The notes: generated by a model from the sequence alone, not told the origin. Positions 25,691 to 32,594 are shown, numbered from the stretch's first letter. The stretch: DNA of 64,000 nucleotides from Lewinella sp. IMCC34191 (GCF_003390935.1 NZ_QNQZ01000007.1:62001-126000); one strand, 5' to 3'. A program made the numbers and translations.

Positions 25691-25708
25691 GTGGTCTTAT
25701 TCGACCAC
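25691..25708 (+). promoter_or_regulatory. Perfect hairpin GTGGTC-ttattc-GACCAC before the GxxExxY start
   Basis: A 6-bp perfect inverted repeat ends 1 nt before the ATG at 25710. It could be an operator or a structure hiding the start codon. Confidence 0.5.
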
Positions 25709-25709
25709 C

Positions 25710-26084
25710 ATGAGAGAAATAAATGACATCACGTATGCCGTGCGTGGCGCTGCTTTCCGTGTCCACAAAGCTTTGGGACCCGGCCTTTTGGAATCTGTAT
25801 ACGAAACGTGTCTTGCTTTCGATCTCCGTCAGCAAGGATTGCAGGTCGATCGACAACGACCGCTTCCGGTTCACTACCAAGGCGTGCAATTGGATGGCGG
25901 TTACCGGGTGGATCTGCTGGTTGAAAATCGGGTAATACTTGAACTGAAAGCCGTTGAAGATTTTGCACCGGTGCATACCGCACAGATACTGACTTACTTA
26001 CGGCTTTCAGGCTGCAAGATTGGCTTGTTGATGAACTTCAACGTCAAAAACATGCAGGAGGGCATCAAGCGATACATCATGTAA
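25710..26084 (+). CDS. GxxExxY family protein
   Basis: The 124-residue protein belongs to the GxxExxY family: GPGLLESVYETCL at about 23-35 contains the name-giving G-x-x-E-x-x-Y. A region resembling a PD-(D/E)xK nuclease core follows (YRVDLLVENRVILELKAVED, about 65-84, with D, E and K in nuclease-like spacing). The family's function is not established. The gene alone occupies a cassette bounded by 43-bp inverted repeats, and its stop codon TAA is the first codon of the right repeat. A perfect hairpin precedes the start. The cassette sits between two convergent housekeeping genes. Confidence 0.9.
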   Translation: MREINDITYAVRGAAFRVHKALGPGLLESVYETCLAFDLRQQGLQVDRQRPLPVHYQGVQLDGGYRVDLLVENRVILELKAVEDFAPVHTAQILTYLRLSGCKIGLLMNFNVKNMQEGIKRYIM

Positions 26085-26124
26085 TCTGTGAGAATCCGTG
26101 CCCTAATCCGACGTAATCTGTGTT
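26082..26124. repeat. Right inverted repeat of the GxxExxY cassette (43 bp)
   Basis: Pairs with 25630-25672 (36/43). It begins with the TAA stop of the GxxExxY gene and overlaps the last codons of the minus-strand acyltransferase, encoding its C-terminal residues STQITSD and the stop at 26103. The cassette end is thus used as coding sequence by the neighbour. Confidence 0.85.
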
Positions 26125-26717
26125 GAGCTTTCTCCCGAAGGCAGCTCCTCCAATACCAAAGGATCATACTCAAAACTATTCCCAGCCACCAGCCCCTCCA
26201 CCCCGTCAAAGTAGCGGTAGATAAAGTCAAAGTCCGCGCGGACGTCGCCGGTAGGGTAGAAGGGTTTGGAGAATTCGATCACCCGGTTGCCGAAGTCGAA
26301 CTTGGCGAAGACCATGGGGACGTTCGCCTCCCGGGCGATCCAGTAGAAGCCGGTCTTAAAGCGGTCGACCTTTTTCCGGGTGCCTTCCATGGCGATGCAG
26401 AGATAGAACTCGTCGCGCTCCTCGAAGATTTGGGCAACGGCCTGCACGAAATTGGTGCGTTTCTCCCGTACGACGGGGACGCCCCCCATAAACTTCATCG
26501 CCCATCCCGCCGGCCCCTTGAATAGGCTCGACTTGGCTACGAACTGGATGTAGCGCCCCGCCGCCGCCCGGGCGTAGATGCCGTAGGGAAAGTCCCGATT
26601 ACTGGTGTGCGGACCCGTTGGGACCACGCATTTTTTCGGCCAGTCGCCGTGGTTGTGGTCGACGAACCGCATACCGTTCAGGCGGAACATGAAACGGGCC
26701 AGCCAGGCGGGCATCAT
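26103..26717 (-). CDS. 1-acyl-sn-glycerol-3-phosphate acyltransferase-like (PlsC family)
   Basis: The 204-residue protein has the acyltransferase H-x(4)-D motif in GPHTSNRDF (His37, Asp42) and the second motif FMGGVPVVR with EGTRKK. It lacks an obvious N-terminal membrane anchor. It matches the short PlsC-like acyltransferases of Bacteroidota, which move an acyl group to a glycerophospholipid or another acceptor. Its C-terminal seven residues are encoded within the right inverted repeat of the GxxExxY cassette. It is followed, 15 bp upstream on the same strand, by the asparaginase-like gene, so the two may be co-transcribed. Confidence 0.82.
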   Translation of the reverse strand: MMPAWLARFMFRLNGMRFVDHNHGDWPKKCVVPTGPHTSNRDFPYGIYARAAAGRYIQFVAKSSLFKGPAGWAMKFMGGVPVVREKRTNFVQAVAQIFEERDEFYLCIAMEGTRKKVDRFKTGFYWIAREANVPMVFAKFDFGNRVIEFSKPFYPTGDVRADFDFIYRYFDGVEGLVAGNSFEYDPLVLEELPSGESSTQITSD

Positions 26718-26732
26718 AGGAGGTAGGTTCGG

Positions 26733-27221
26733 TTAAATAGCTTCAAATAATCCGGTGGCGCGGTTCTTCTGTACCCCGTCCCAGGTGAAATAGCGACCGT
26801 TCATCACGATGTATACTCCGGCGGGAAGCGACTGCACGAAGGCCAGCGCACTGCCCAAGTTAAAGAATCCGTCCGAAGAACTGCCGAAGGCATAGGGGAT
26901 CATGGCGCCGGTAATGACGATGGTCTTCCCGCGGATGTCGGCCTTGGCCAGGTGCTCGGCCGTGTCGGTCATGGTATCGGTGCCGTGCGTGATGAGGATT
27001 TGGTCGGTTTCCGCCCGGCGACAATTGTTAGCGATGTTCTCGCGGTCCTGGGGGCCGATCTCCAGGCTGTCGACCATCATAAGGGTACGAATATTGACGT
27101 CGAGGGTGGAGCGGCCGACTTCCAGCATTTTGGGCAGGCTACTGTCGCGGAAGAACAGTTTGCCCGTCACGTAGTCATATTCCTTATCGAAGGTGCCGCC
27201 GGTAACGAAGATCTGAATCAA
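26733..27221 (-). CDS. Short asparaginase-domain protein
   Basis: Contains only the N-terminal domain of type I/II asparaginases: active-site Thr in IFVTGGTFDKEY and the second Thr-Asp pair in THGTDTMTDTAEHL, then VITGAMIPYAFGSSSDGFFN. About 162 residues, versus some 330 in full enzymes. The frame is open to an ATG at 27251, but a perfect -7 promoter box (27240-27247) lies inside that extension. TTG at 27221 gives MIQIFVTGGTFDK, which matches family starts. Such short forms are known in Bacteroidota; activity cannot be assumed. Confidence 0.75.
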   Translation of the reverse strand: MIQIFVTGGTFDKEYDYVTGKLFFRDSSLPKMLEVGRSTLDVNIRTLMMVDSLEIGPQDRENIANNCRRAETDQILITHGTDTMTDTAEHLAKADIRGKTIVITGAMIPYAFGSSSDGFFNLGSALAFVQSLPAGVYIVMNGRYFTWDGVQKNRATGLFEAI

Positions 27222-27239
27222 GGTATTAAATTGTAATTG

Positions 27240-27247
27240 CAAAAGTA
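27240..27247 (-). promoter_or_regulatory. -7 box (TACTTTTG) for the asparaginase-domain gene
   Basis: The minus strand reads TACTTTTG, a full match to TAnnTTTG, 18 nt before the proposed TTG start at 27221. It supports the shorter start. Confidence 0.45.
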
Positions 27248-27258
27248 TCATTTCCGCT

Positions 27259-27447
27259 ATGATGACATCGATTTTCAGGGACTACCTCTGGCCGGCCAAA
27301 TGTCCGCGCTGCAGCCGTAAGATGAGTATGCTCGACAAGGTGCACCGCTTAACCATGTCGGTTGCCTGGGTGGTGAGCCTCACGCGGGGCAAGGCCATCA
27401 ACACCTCGGCACGACCGATCAATAAGTGTGATTTCTGCCATAAGTAG
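27259..27447 (+). CDS. Small double-CxxC (zinc-ribbon-like) protein
   Basis: The 62-residue basic protein has two C-x-x-C pairs (CPRC near 15-18 and CDFC at 57-60) separated by about 38 residues, consistent with a zinc ribbon or rubredoxin-like knuckle. No named family is recognised. It is divergent from the asparaginase gene with 37 bp between starts. Its TAG stop codon is part of the first GTAGAG unit of the repeat array that follows. Confidence 0.5.
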   Translation: MMTSIFRDYLWPAKCPRCSRKMSMLDKVHRLTMSVAWVVSLTRGKAINTSARPINKCDFCHK

Positions 27448-27629
27448 AGGCTCACTTCGTTTGCGGTAGAGCTCGCTTTGCTCGTGGTAGAGGCTTCCTG
27501 CGGTCGCGTGTAGAGTTCGCTTTGCTCGCGGTAGAGCTTCCTGCGGTCGCGTGTAGAGTTCGCTTTGCTCGCGGTAGAGGCTCACTTCGTTCGCGGTAGA
27601 GCTCCCTGCGGTCGCGGGTAGAGGCGAGC
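27444..27629 (+). repeat. Left GTAGAG mini-hairpin repeat array (8 units + partial)
   Basis: Units of 21-23 bp start with GTAGAG at 27444, 27466, 27487, 27510, 27531, 27553, 27574 and 27596, with a partial at 27618. Each has a core N-C-T-x-x-G-N' whose outer bases are complementary in all eight units (ACTTCGT, GCTTTGC, CCTGCGG, GCTTTGC, CCTGCGG, GCTTTGC, ACTTCGT, CCTGCGG). On the other strand these are X-C-GNA-G-X' (or AAA) triloop mini-hairpins. The first unit provides the stop codon of the zinc-ribbon gene. Confidence 0.9.
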
Positions 27630-27650
27630 TTATTTTTATTTCTTTCTAAG

Positions 27651-27690
27651 CGTTTGCAAACGAATATATACGCAAGTAAACGGTTAGTTG
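27651..27690. promoter_or_regulatory. Candidate operator upstream of the IVP gene (CGTTTGCAAACG)
   Basis: A perfect 12-bp palindrome at 27651-27662 is followed by CGAATATATACG (27661-27672) and AAACGGTTAGTTG. All three elements recur at 6424-6464 upstream of the helicase gene, with the middle box inverted. Confidence 0.4.
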
Positions 27691-27745
27691 ACGACTAGTG
27701 GGAACAGGAGTGGAGAGGTTTGCGACAAATCAATTGACCCTAAAG

Positions 27746-28126
27746 ATGCATACCTCTGGATTTCGTACCTGGGCGGCTTATCGCAAAGCCTTCGTGCAGG
27801 CCCGATCCGTTTATCGTATTTCCGCCAACTTCCCCCGTGTGGAGTACAGTATGATTGATCAGATTCGCAGGTCGTCGCGCTCCGTATGTGCCAATCTCGC
27901 GGAAGTGTACGGGGTGCGCTCGTATCCCAGACATTATCGCTCAAAACTATCGATAGCGATCGCTGAAAATTATGAGACGCAGGTCTGGCTTGATTTCGCT
28001 TTTGATACTAAATACATAGACAAAAATCAGTACCGGGAACTCTGTCAGCTATCCGAAGAGGTCGGCAAATTATTGACCTATATGCTCAACAACCCGGCCC
28101 GCTTTGCCAATTGGAAAGTGCTCTAG
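27746..28126 (+). CDS. Four-helix-bundle protein (23S rRNA intervening-sequence protein family)
   Basis: The 126-residue helical protein starts MHTSGFRTWAAYRKAFVQAR (ATG at 27746; an in-frame GTG at 27698 is less likely). It has the family pattern F-P-x-x-E-Y ... Q-I-R-R-S-S-R-S-V-x-A-N-L-A-E; here the usual NIAEG is NLAEVYG. Relatives are encoded in 23S rRNA insertions, and the Avd accessory protein of diversity-generating retroelements has the same fold. Function here is unknown. No reverse transcriptase is nearby. The gene is flanked on both sides by oppositely oriented GTAGAG mini-hairpin arrays, so it looks like the sole cargo of a repeat-bounded cassette. Confidence 0.88.
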   Translation: MHTSGFRTWAAYRKAFVQARSVYRISANFPRVEYSMIDQIRRSSRSVCANLAEVYGVRSYPRHYRSKLSIAIAENYETQVWLDFAFDTKYIDKNQYRELCQLSEEVGKLLTYMLNNPARFANWKVL

Positions 28127-28159
28127 CCAGGTAACTGATATAAACATCTACTCAAGTAC

Positions 28160-28276
28160 CACCGCGACCGAAGGGCGCTCTACTGCTGAAAAGCGCAGCG
28201 CATCCAGTCTCTATCGCGAGCGCAGCGAGCTCTACCGGCCGCAGGCCCCTACCGCGAGCGCAGCGAGCCTCTACTA
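28160..28276 (-). repeat. Right GTAGAG mini-hairpin repeat array (inverted)
   Basis: On this side the units read in the opposite orientation (ending CTCTAC or CCCTAC at about 28182, 28235, 28252 and 28274). Cores are CCGAAGG, GCGCAGC (three times) and CCGCAGG, again with complementary closing bases. The outermost unit contains the TAG stop codon (28274-28276) of the minus-strand gene that begins beyond it. Spacing is less regular than in the left array. Confidence 0.8.
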
Positions 28277-29551
28277 CGTCTTCCGTTTCTTCTTCTTAGC
28301 CGCCGGAAAGAGAATGTTGTTGAGGATCAGCCGATAACCGGGACTATTCGGGTGCAAGCTCAAATCCGTCTCCGGATCATTCACCAGGTGGCGATAGTCC
28401 GCCGGGTCGTGGCCACCGTAGAAGGTGAAGAAACCCTCCCCGAATTGACCGTGGATGTAGCGCGCTTCGCTGGCAGGTTTATTCTCCCCGAGTACCAGGA
28501 CGCTGCTCTTGATGTGCTGGTTGCGGAAGGCGGTGGTCTGCCCCATGAAGCCCTTAACGGTGCGGACGTGGTTCTGAGTGAGCATGGTGGGGACGGGGTC
28601 CCACTTGGCGCTGAAGTCGAATAGCGTGAAGTAGTCTTGCTCGGGGGTGACGGGACGGGGATTGTGGTCGATGGAACTGAACTCGTATTCCAGTGTATTG
28701 CGTTCCAGCTGGAAGTTCTCGAAGGCGAAGGTCTTGCTGAAGTCCAATTTCTGTTGGGCCTGGGGGTCGACACCGTCGCCGTCGTAGTACTGGGCGTTGA
28801 TGTCTACGCCGTCGGCGGCCAGGGCGATGTCGTAGCTGTCGGTGGCCGAGCACATGGCGAACATGAAGCCGCCGCCGCCGACGTATTCCCGGACCTTTTT
28901 AACGACGCCCAGTTTCAGTTGGCTGACTTTCTCATAGCCGTTTTTCGCCGCTAATTCTTCCTGGTACGCTACCTGCCGCCGATACCAGGGCGCGGTGTGG
29001 AAGCTGCGGTAAAACCGTCCGAATTGTCCGGTGAAGTCTTCGTGGTGCAGGTGCAGCCAGTCGTACTGCGCCAGCTCGTCGTTGAGTACTTCGGTATCGT
29101 AGATGGTCTCATAAGGGATCTCGGCGTAGGTAAGTACCAGGGTCACCGCGTCGTCCCAGGGCTGGACCTCCGTACCCTCCCGGAAGTTGTAGTCGGGGGT
29201 GTAGACGGCGATCTTGGGTGCTTTCTCCAGTTTCATCGCGTCCATGTTCCGTTCGGGGTCGGCAATCTCCTCCAGGATGCCGTTAAAGCGGCTGTCGGGA
29301 ATCACCTCGTATTTGACACCCCGGGCCAGGCATTCCCGCTCGAAGGCACGACTGTGCTGGAAGGCGAAACTGCCGCCGCGGTAATTGAGCAGCCACCAGG
29401 CTTCGATGTCGTTGTTGAGTACCCAGTACGCGATGCCGTAGGCTTTCAGGTGGTCAGTCTGGCTATCGTCCATCGGGATAAGAATGGTCGAGGCCCGGGC
29501 GGCGGCGCTGAAAACAAGCAGGAGGATAAATAGGGATAGTCTACGGCGCAT
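28274..29551 (-). CDS. Secreted 'asparagine synthetase B'-type protein (GATase-like), function uncertain
   Basis: The 425-residue protein has a signal peptide (MRRRLSLFILLLVFSAAARA) and begins its mature part with ILIPMDDSQTDHLKAYGIAY. Close relatives in Bacteroidota are often labelled asparagine synthetase B. However, neither the Ntn glutaminase Cys2 nor an ATP-PPase domain is visible, and the protein is exported, so that label is doubtful. A class I glutamine-amidotransferase/ThuA-like nucleophile elbow is suggested by GGGGFMFAMCSATDSYDIAL (about 230-249). The ATG at 29551 is preferred to an upstream GTG. Its stop lies in the IVP cassette repeat. A C-terminal Lys/Arg tail (KKKKRK) is unusual. 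Confidence 0.6.
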   Translation of the reverse strand: MRRRLSLFILLLVFSAAARASTILIPMDDSQTDHLKAYGIAYWVLNNDIEAWWLLNYRGGSFAFQHSRAFERECLARGVKYEVIPDSRFNGILEEIADPERNMDAMKLEKAPKIAVYTPDYNFREGTEVQPWDDAVTLVLTYAEIPYETIYDTEVLNDELAQYDWLHLHHEDFTGQFGRFYRSFHTAPWYRRQVAYQEELAAKNGYEKVSQLKLGVVKKVREYVGGGGFMFAMCSATDSYDIALAADGVDINAQYYDGDGVDPQAQQKLDFSKTFAFENFQLERNTLEYEFSSIDHNPRPVTPEQDYFTLFDFSAKWDPVPTMLTQNHVRTVKGFMGQTTAFRNQHIKSSVLVLGENKPASEARYIHGQFGEGFFTFYGGHDPADYRHLVNDPETDLSLHPNSPGYRLILNNILFPAAKKKKRKT

Positions 29552-29605
29552 AGGGAAAGCTTTCACCCAAATTAACGGATGAAGTCCGGATTAGGTGTAG
29601 CCACC

Positions 29606-31624
29606 CTACCGCTTCACGACACGAAATGGGGTAGTATCCTCCAGGATGAGGTGATATATTCCGCCGGGTAGTCCGCTAAGCGACACGATACCCGAAGGGG
29701 CGATTCGTCCGGTGCGTACGGTACGGCCCATATCGTTAGTAACCCTGAACGCTCTGCCCACCAGTTCCCGGGAGAGGCGGACGGGACCGCGGGTCGGGTT
29801 TGGGTACGCGAAGGTGTTCAGGGGGCTTCCCGTTAGCCGGATGGTGGGTGAATACCGAAAGGTAGCATCCGCCTCCTGCAGCCGCAGCCGGTAGTACGCC
29901 GTGGTGCCCGGTGTGTCGGTGTACTCGTACGTAGAAGGTGACGGGCCGGTGTTGGCCGGCACGAAGGCGAGTTGTTGCCAATCGCCGTCGCCGGTACTTC
30001 GCTCGATCCCGTAACCCGCAAAAGCACCTGTTTCCTGGGCCGACCACCAAAGACGATTGCCTTCCCCGCTTGCGACTCCATCGAATTCAATAAGGGTCAC
30101 GGGGAGGGACGTCGTTCCTGTCTGCGCCCGGTCGAAGCGTAAAACCGTGAGCGAAGTGGCCGGCAGGTCCAACAAAATCGTGTTGTTCTCAAGAATGACG
30201 GTCTCTTCATCCCGGTAAGTCGTCTTTACTCCGGATACCGATGGTCCGCTGAAAACGGATTGGCTGCCTACGGCCAGGTCTACGAATCCATCCACGGTCA
30301 GCGTAGTGGGGGAAGCCTCCGTGGCCTTGTTGAGGAGAAAGATCGTAAGCAACTCACCGTCCGCGGAACCGGTAGCGAAGGTGCGCACCCGTCCATCGGA
30401 TTCAGTTGCCAGCATGCCATCCAGGACCTCATTTGCCAATAGCGCCACGGCCTGACCGCTGGCATTCAGCTCGTTCGTTCCGGTGAACAGATCGTAGGTA
30501 TGCGATATGCCGGCATCGGGGTTGATCCACCGGGAGTTCCAGTACTGCGCGATCTTCACGCGGTCGTCCTCGAGGAGCTGCGCCATCACGTCGAAATTCG
30601 CTAGCGACAGCCCCAGGTGGTTGCCCGTCAGCCAGGGCGTGACCACGTCATCCACGAAGAAAGTGGTGGCGGAGGTTTCCATGACGGTCACGAATAGCTT
30701 GTCCCGCAGTTGCTTATCGCTCAGGCGGTCGATGGCGGCCTGCGCCGTATTCACCATATGGATGGGATCGATGAGATCGTCGCGGTAATCCGTGTAGTCC
30801 TGATAATAAGCGAAAGGCGGATAGAAAAAAGCGGGATAGGTATGTACGTCGATGAAGTCCACGACGTCCGCGCATTCCTGGAGGACCGTATACAGGTCAT
30901 TCGTGTTATCGCCGTTAATCCCGATCAGGATCGTGGGATCCACCTCCCTCATGGCGGCCGCGAATTCGGCGACATCCCGGCCGTAGACATCCCAGGCGGG
31001 TCTTACGCCGGCGTAGGTCTCATCCTTCCAGGTCTCGTTGCCGAGCATCCAGTATTTTATGCCGTAGTCGTGGGTCACATTCGCGTAGCGTACCCATTCG
31101 ACGGCCATTTCGAGGGCTTGTTCCTTCGTCAGCGTGGCGGTGCTCAACTCGGTGGGCGGTTTGTACATGCCGTCAAAGGCCACGGAAATGACCGGCTCGG
31201 CCCCCGTAGCCAGGCAGTCCGCCATGAAGTCGTCAAAGTTGTAGTTATCGTTGGCCCAGGAGTCCAGCTCCTTGTTCCAGAAACGGGTGTCTGTGAAGGG
31301 CCAGTCGAGGGTGTCTCCCTTACGCAGGAGCCCGGAGGTGGCCGGGTCGTCGTAGGGCGGGGCCGCCCATTCGTAGACGTCGGATTTTTCCCCGCCCGGA
31401 AACCGCAGATAGGTAACGCCGGTTTCCGCGATGGCCTCCGACAGCGGGCGGGCACCGGCTACGCGATTATCGTCTCCGTCGGTGAGGGTATTCAGATTGA
31501 GCCCAAGTGGGGAGACGTCCCAGCTCCGGGCAAGCGCACTTGCATCTACGTGTACTTCGAATTGCCCCGGTAGATCGGTAACGACCAACACCAGCAGGGC
31601 CGCCATCAGGATGTGACGTGTCAT
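29606..31624 (-). CDS. Secreted GH51/GH39-like glycoside hydrolase (arabinofuranosidase-like) with T9SS domain
   Basis: The 672-residue protein starts with a signal peptide (MTRHILMAALLVLVVTDLPG). A clan GH-A (beta/alpha)8 domain follows (about 25-400): probable acid/base Glu197 in YWMLGNETW and probable nucleophile Glu316 in VTVMETSATTF. The LRFPGGEKSD segment recalls GH51 (LRYPGG). A beta-sandwich follows, then a FN3-like region. The C-terminal 80 residues (FAYPNPTRGPV ... GGIYHLIL) are a type A T9SS sorting domain. Likely extracellular breakdown of arabinose-containing or related polysaccharide. The exact specificity is not readable from sequence. Confidence 0.78.
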   Translation of the reverse strand: MTRHILMAALLVLVVTDLPGQFEVHVDASALARSWDVSPLGLNLNTLTDGDDNRVAGARPLSEAIAETGVTYLRFPGGEKSDVYEWAAPPYDDPATSGLLRKGDTLDWPFTDTRFWNKELDSWANDNYNFDDFMADCLATGAEPVISVAFDGMYKPPTELSTATLTKEQALEMAVEWVRYANVTHDYGIKYWMLGNETWKDETYAGVRPAWDVYGRDVAEFAAAMREVDPTILIGINGDNTNDLYTVLQECADVVDFIDVHTYPAFFYPPFAYYQDYTDYRDDLIDPIHMVNTAQAAIDRLSDKQLRDKLFVTVMETSATTFFVDDVVTPWLTGNHLGLSLANFDVMAQLLEDDRVKIAQYWNSRWINPDAGISHTYDLFTGTNELNASGQAVALLANEVLDGMLATESDGRVRTFATGSADGELLTIFLLNKATEASPTTLTVDGFVDLAVGSQSVFSGPSVSGVKTTYRDEETVILENNTILLDLPATSLTVLRFDRAQTGTTSLPVTLIEFDGVASGEGNRLWWSAQETGAFAGYGIERSTGDGDWQQLAFVPANTGPSPSTYEYTDTPGTTAYYRLRLQEADATFRYSPTIRLTGSPLNTFAYPNPTRGPVRLSRELVGRAFRVTNDMGRTVRTGRIAPSGIVSLSGLPGGIYHLILEDTTPFRVVKR

Positions 31625-31710
31625 GAAAGAAACAGCTAAGGTTTGCGGGTGCGTAGTGCGCGGCGAATATACGGTAACCAGCTGATCGCGTGCGTGATAA
31701 TGAAAATTTT

Positions 31711-31789
31711 GCGACGGGGCGCAGGTATAAAGCCGGTCGTTTTGGGAGACCGGACTTCGACGACGCTCATTCTACCTGCGCTCCGCCGC
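31711..31789 (+). promoter_or_regulatory. 79-bp nested inverted repeat built from two dispersed-repeat copies
   Basis: GCGACGGGGCGCAGGTA (31711-31727) and TACCTGCGCTCCGCCGC (31773-31789) are inverted (15/17). Inside them CCGGTC and GACCGG form a second stem (about 31733-31752). The structure ends 30 bp before the ATG at 31820 and would sit in the 5' UTR. Between 31625 and 31710 I see nothing else beyond the promoter region of the divergent hydrolase gene. Confidence 0.55.
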
Positions 31790-31819
31790 ACAAGGGAACT
31801 TCCGCCACGTTCTTATCCT

Positions 31820-32518
31820 ATGCAAGTAACTTTCGTAGTCAGCCAGGTATCCACCGATTCGCTCCTGCAATTACCGGGAGACTGGACGACCGATGACTTT
31901 CGGGAGATCCTGTCCCTGACGGAATACGGTGACCAATCCGAATTGTCCGATAAGGAGATTCAGGAAATGGCCTATATGTCACTGGCCGACCTGCCCAAGG
32001 CGGAGGCCGCCGACCTTCTCCTTTCTTACGTCTTTCCCGAAGGCACCCTGACCAAGGGGCAGCGGCAGAACAGCAGCCACGAAATGGACACGGAGAGGCT
32101 GTGGGAAGAATACCCCGAACCCGAGCACCACGCCGGATTCTACCGGGTTGGGAGCTTACTCTACGCGGCGTTCAACGGCGGCCACCCCAAACCCGACGGA
32201 CGCCAGTTGGTGATCCGGGTGAGCACCAAACAGGATGCCGCCGATCTTCTCACTAATCCGGACCCGGCACTGGTACTGCGCCTACTGGCTCCGGCTATGG
32301 ACGGGCACGCCCTCCTGCACCGCTTGTACGAAGACGAGTTAAAGGGCGGTAGCTTTCCCACCGCGAAGCACATCCTCTACCGGATGGAATCCCGTCCCCT
32401 TGAAGACGACGCTTTCGAGCTCACGGTGTACAGTACCGACTACTGGTTGGAGGATTTTCGGCCGGTCGAAACCTACGAGGCCACCGTGGCAATCGAGCGG
32501 GTAGAAGCCGTGGAATAG
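31820..32518 (+). CDS. Hypothetical protein
   Basis: A 232-residue acidic soluble protein starting MQVTFVVSQVSTDSLLQLPG. No family or motif is recognised; no signal peptide or membrane span is seen. The reading frame is open back to 31643, but the extra 59 residues are Arg-rich, overlap the nested inverted repeat and do not resemble a protein N-terminus, so the ATG at 31820 was chosen. The gene ends 76 bp before dcd, which has its own promoter. Confidence 0.65.
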   Translation: MQVTFVVSQVSTDSLLQLPGDWTTDDFREILSLTEYGDQSELSDKEIQEMAYMSLADLPKAEAADLLLSYVFPEGTLTKGQRQNSSHEMDTERLWEEYPEPEHHAGFYRVGSLLYAAFNGGHPKPDGRQLVIRVSTKQDAADLLTNPDPALVLRLLAPAMDGHALLHRLYEDELKGGSFPTAKHILYRMESRPLEDDAFELTVYSTDYWLEDFRPVETYEATVAIERVEAVE

Positions 32519-32582
32519 GACCCGCCATTGCGGAGCGGCAGCACTTAACATTGTCAAAGCCAGCCGGACAAACCGGAAACGC

Positions 32583-32590
32583 TACCTTTG
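32583..32590 (+). promoter_or_regulatory. -7 box (TACCTTTG) for dcd
   Basis: Full match to TAnnTTTG, ending 4 nt before the dcd ATG at 32595. This predicts a leaderless or nearly leaderless mRNA. No -33 TTTG at proper spacing was seen. Confidence 0.5.
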
Positions 32591-32594
32591 CGCC

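Noticed and set aside
27444..27629. CRISPR-like array
   Set aside because: Units are contiguous 21-23 bp variants without unique spacers of constant length, and there are no cas genes. They are mini-hairpin repeats.
27698..28126. Diversity-generating retroelement, suggested by the Avd-like four-helix bundle
   Set aside because: There is no reverse transcriptase, no template/variable repeat pair and no target gene in the window.
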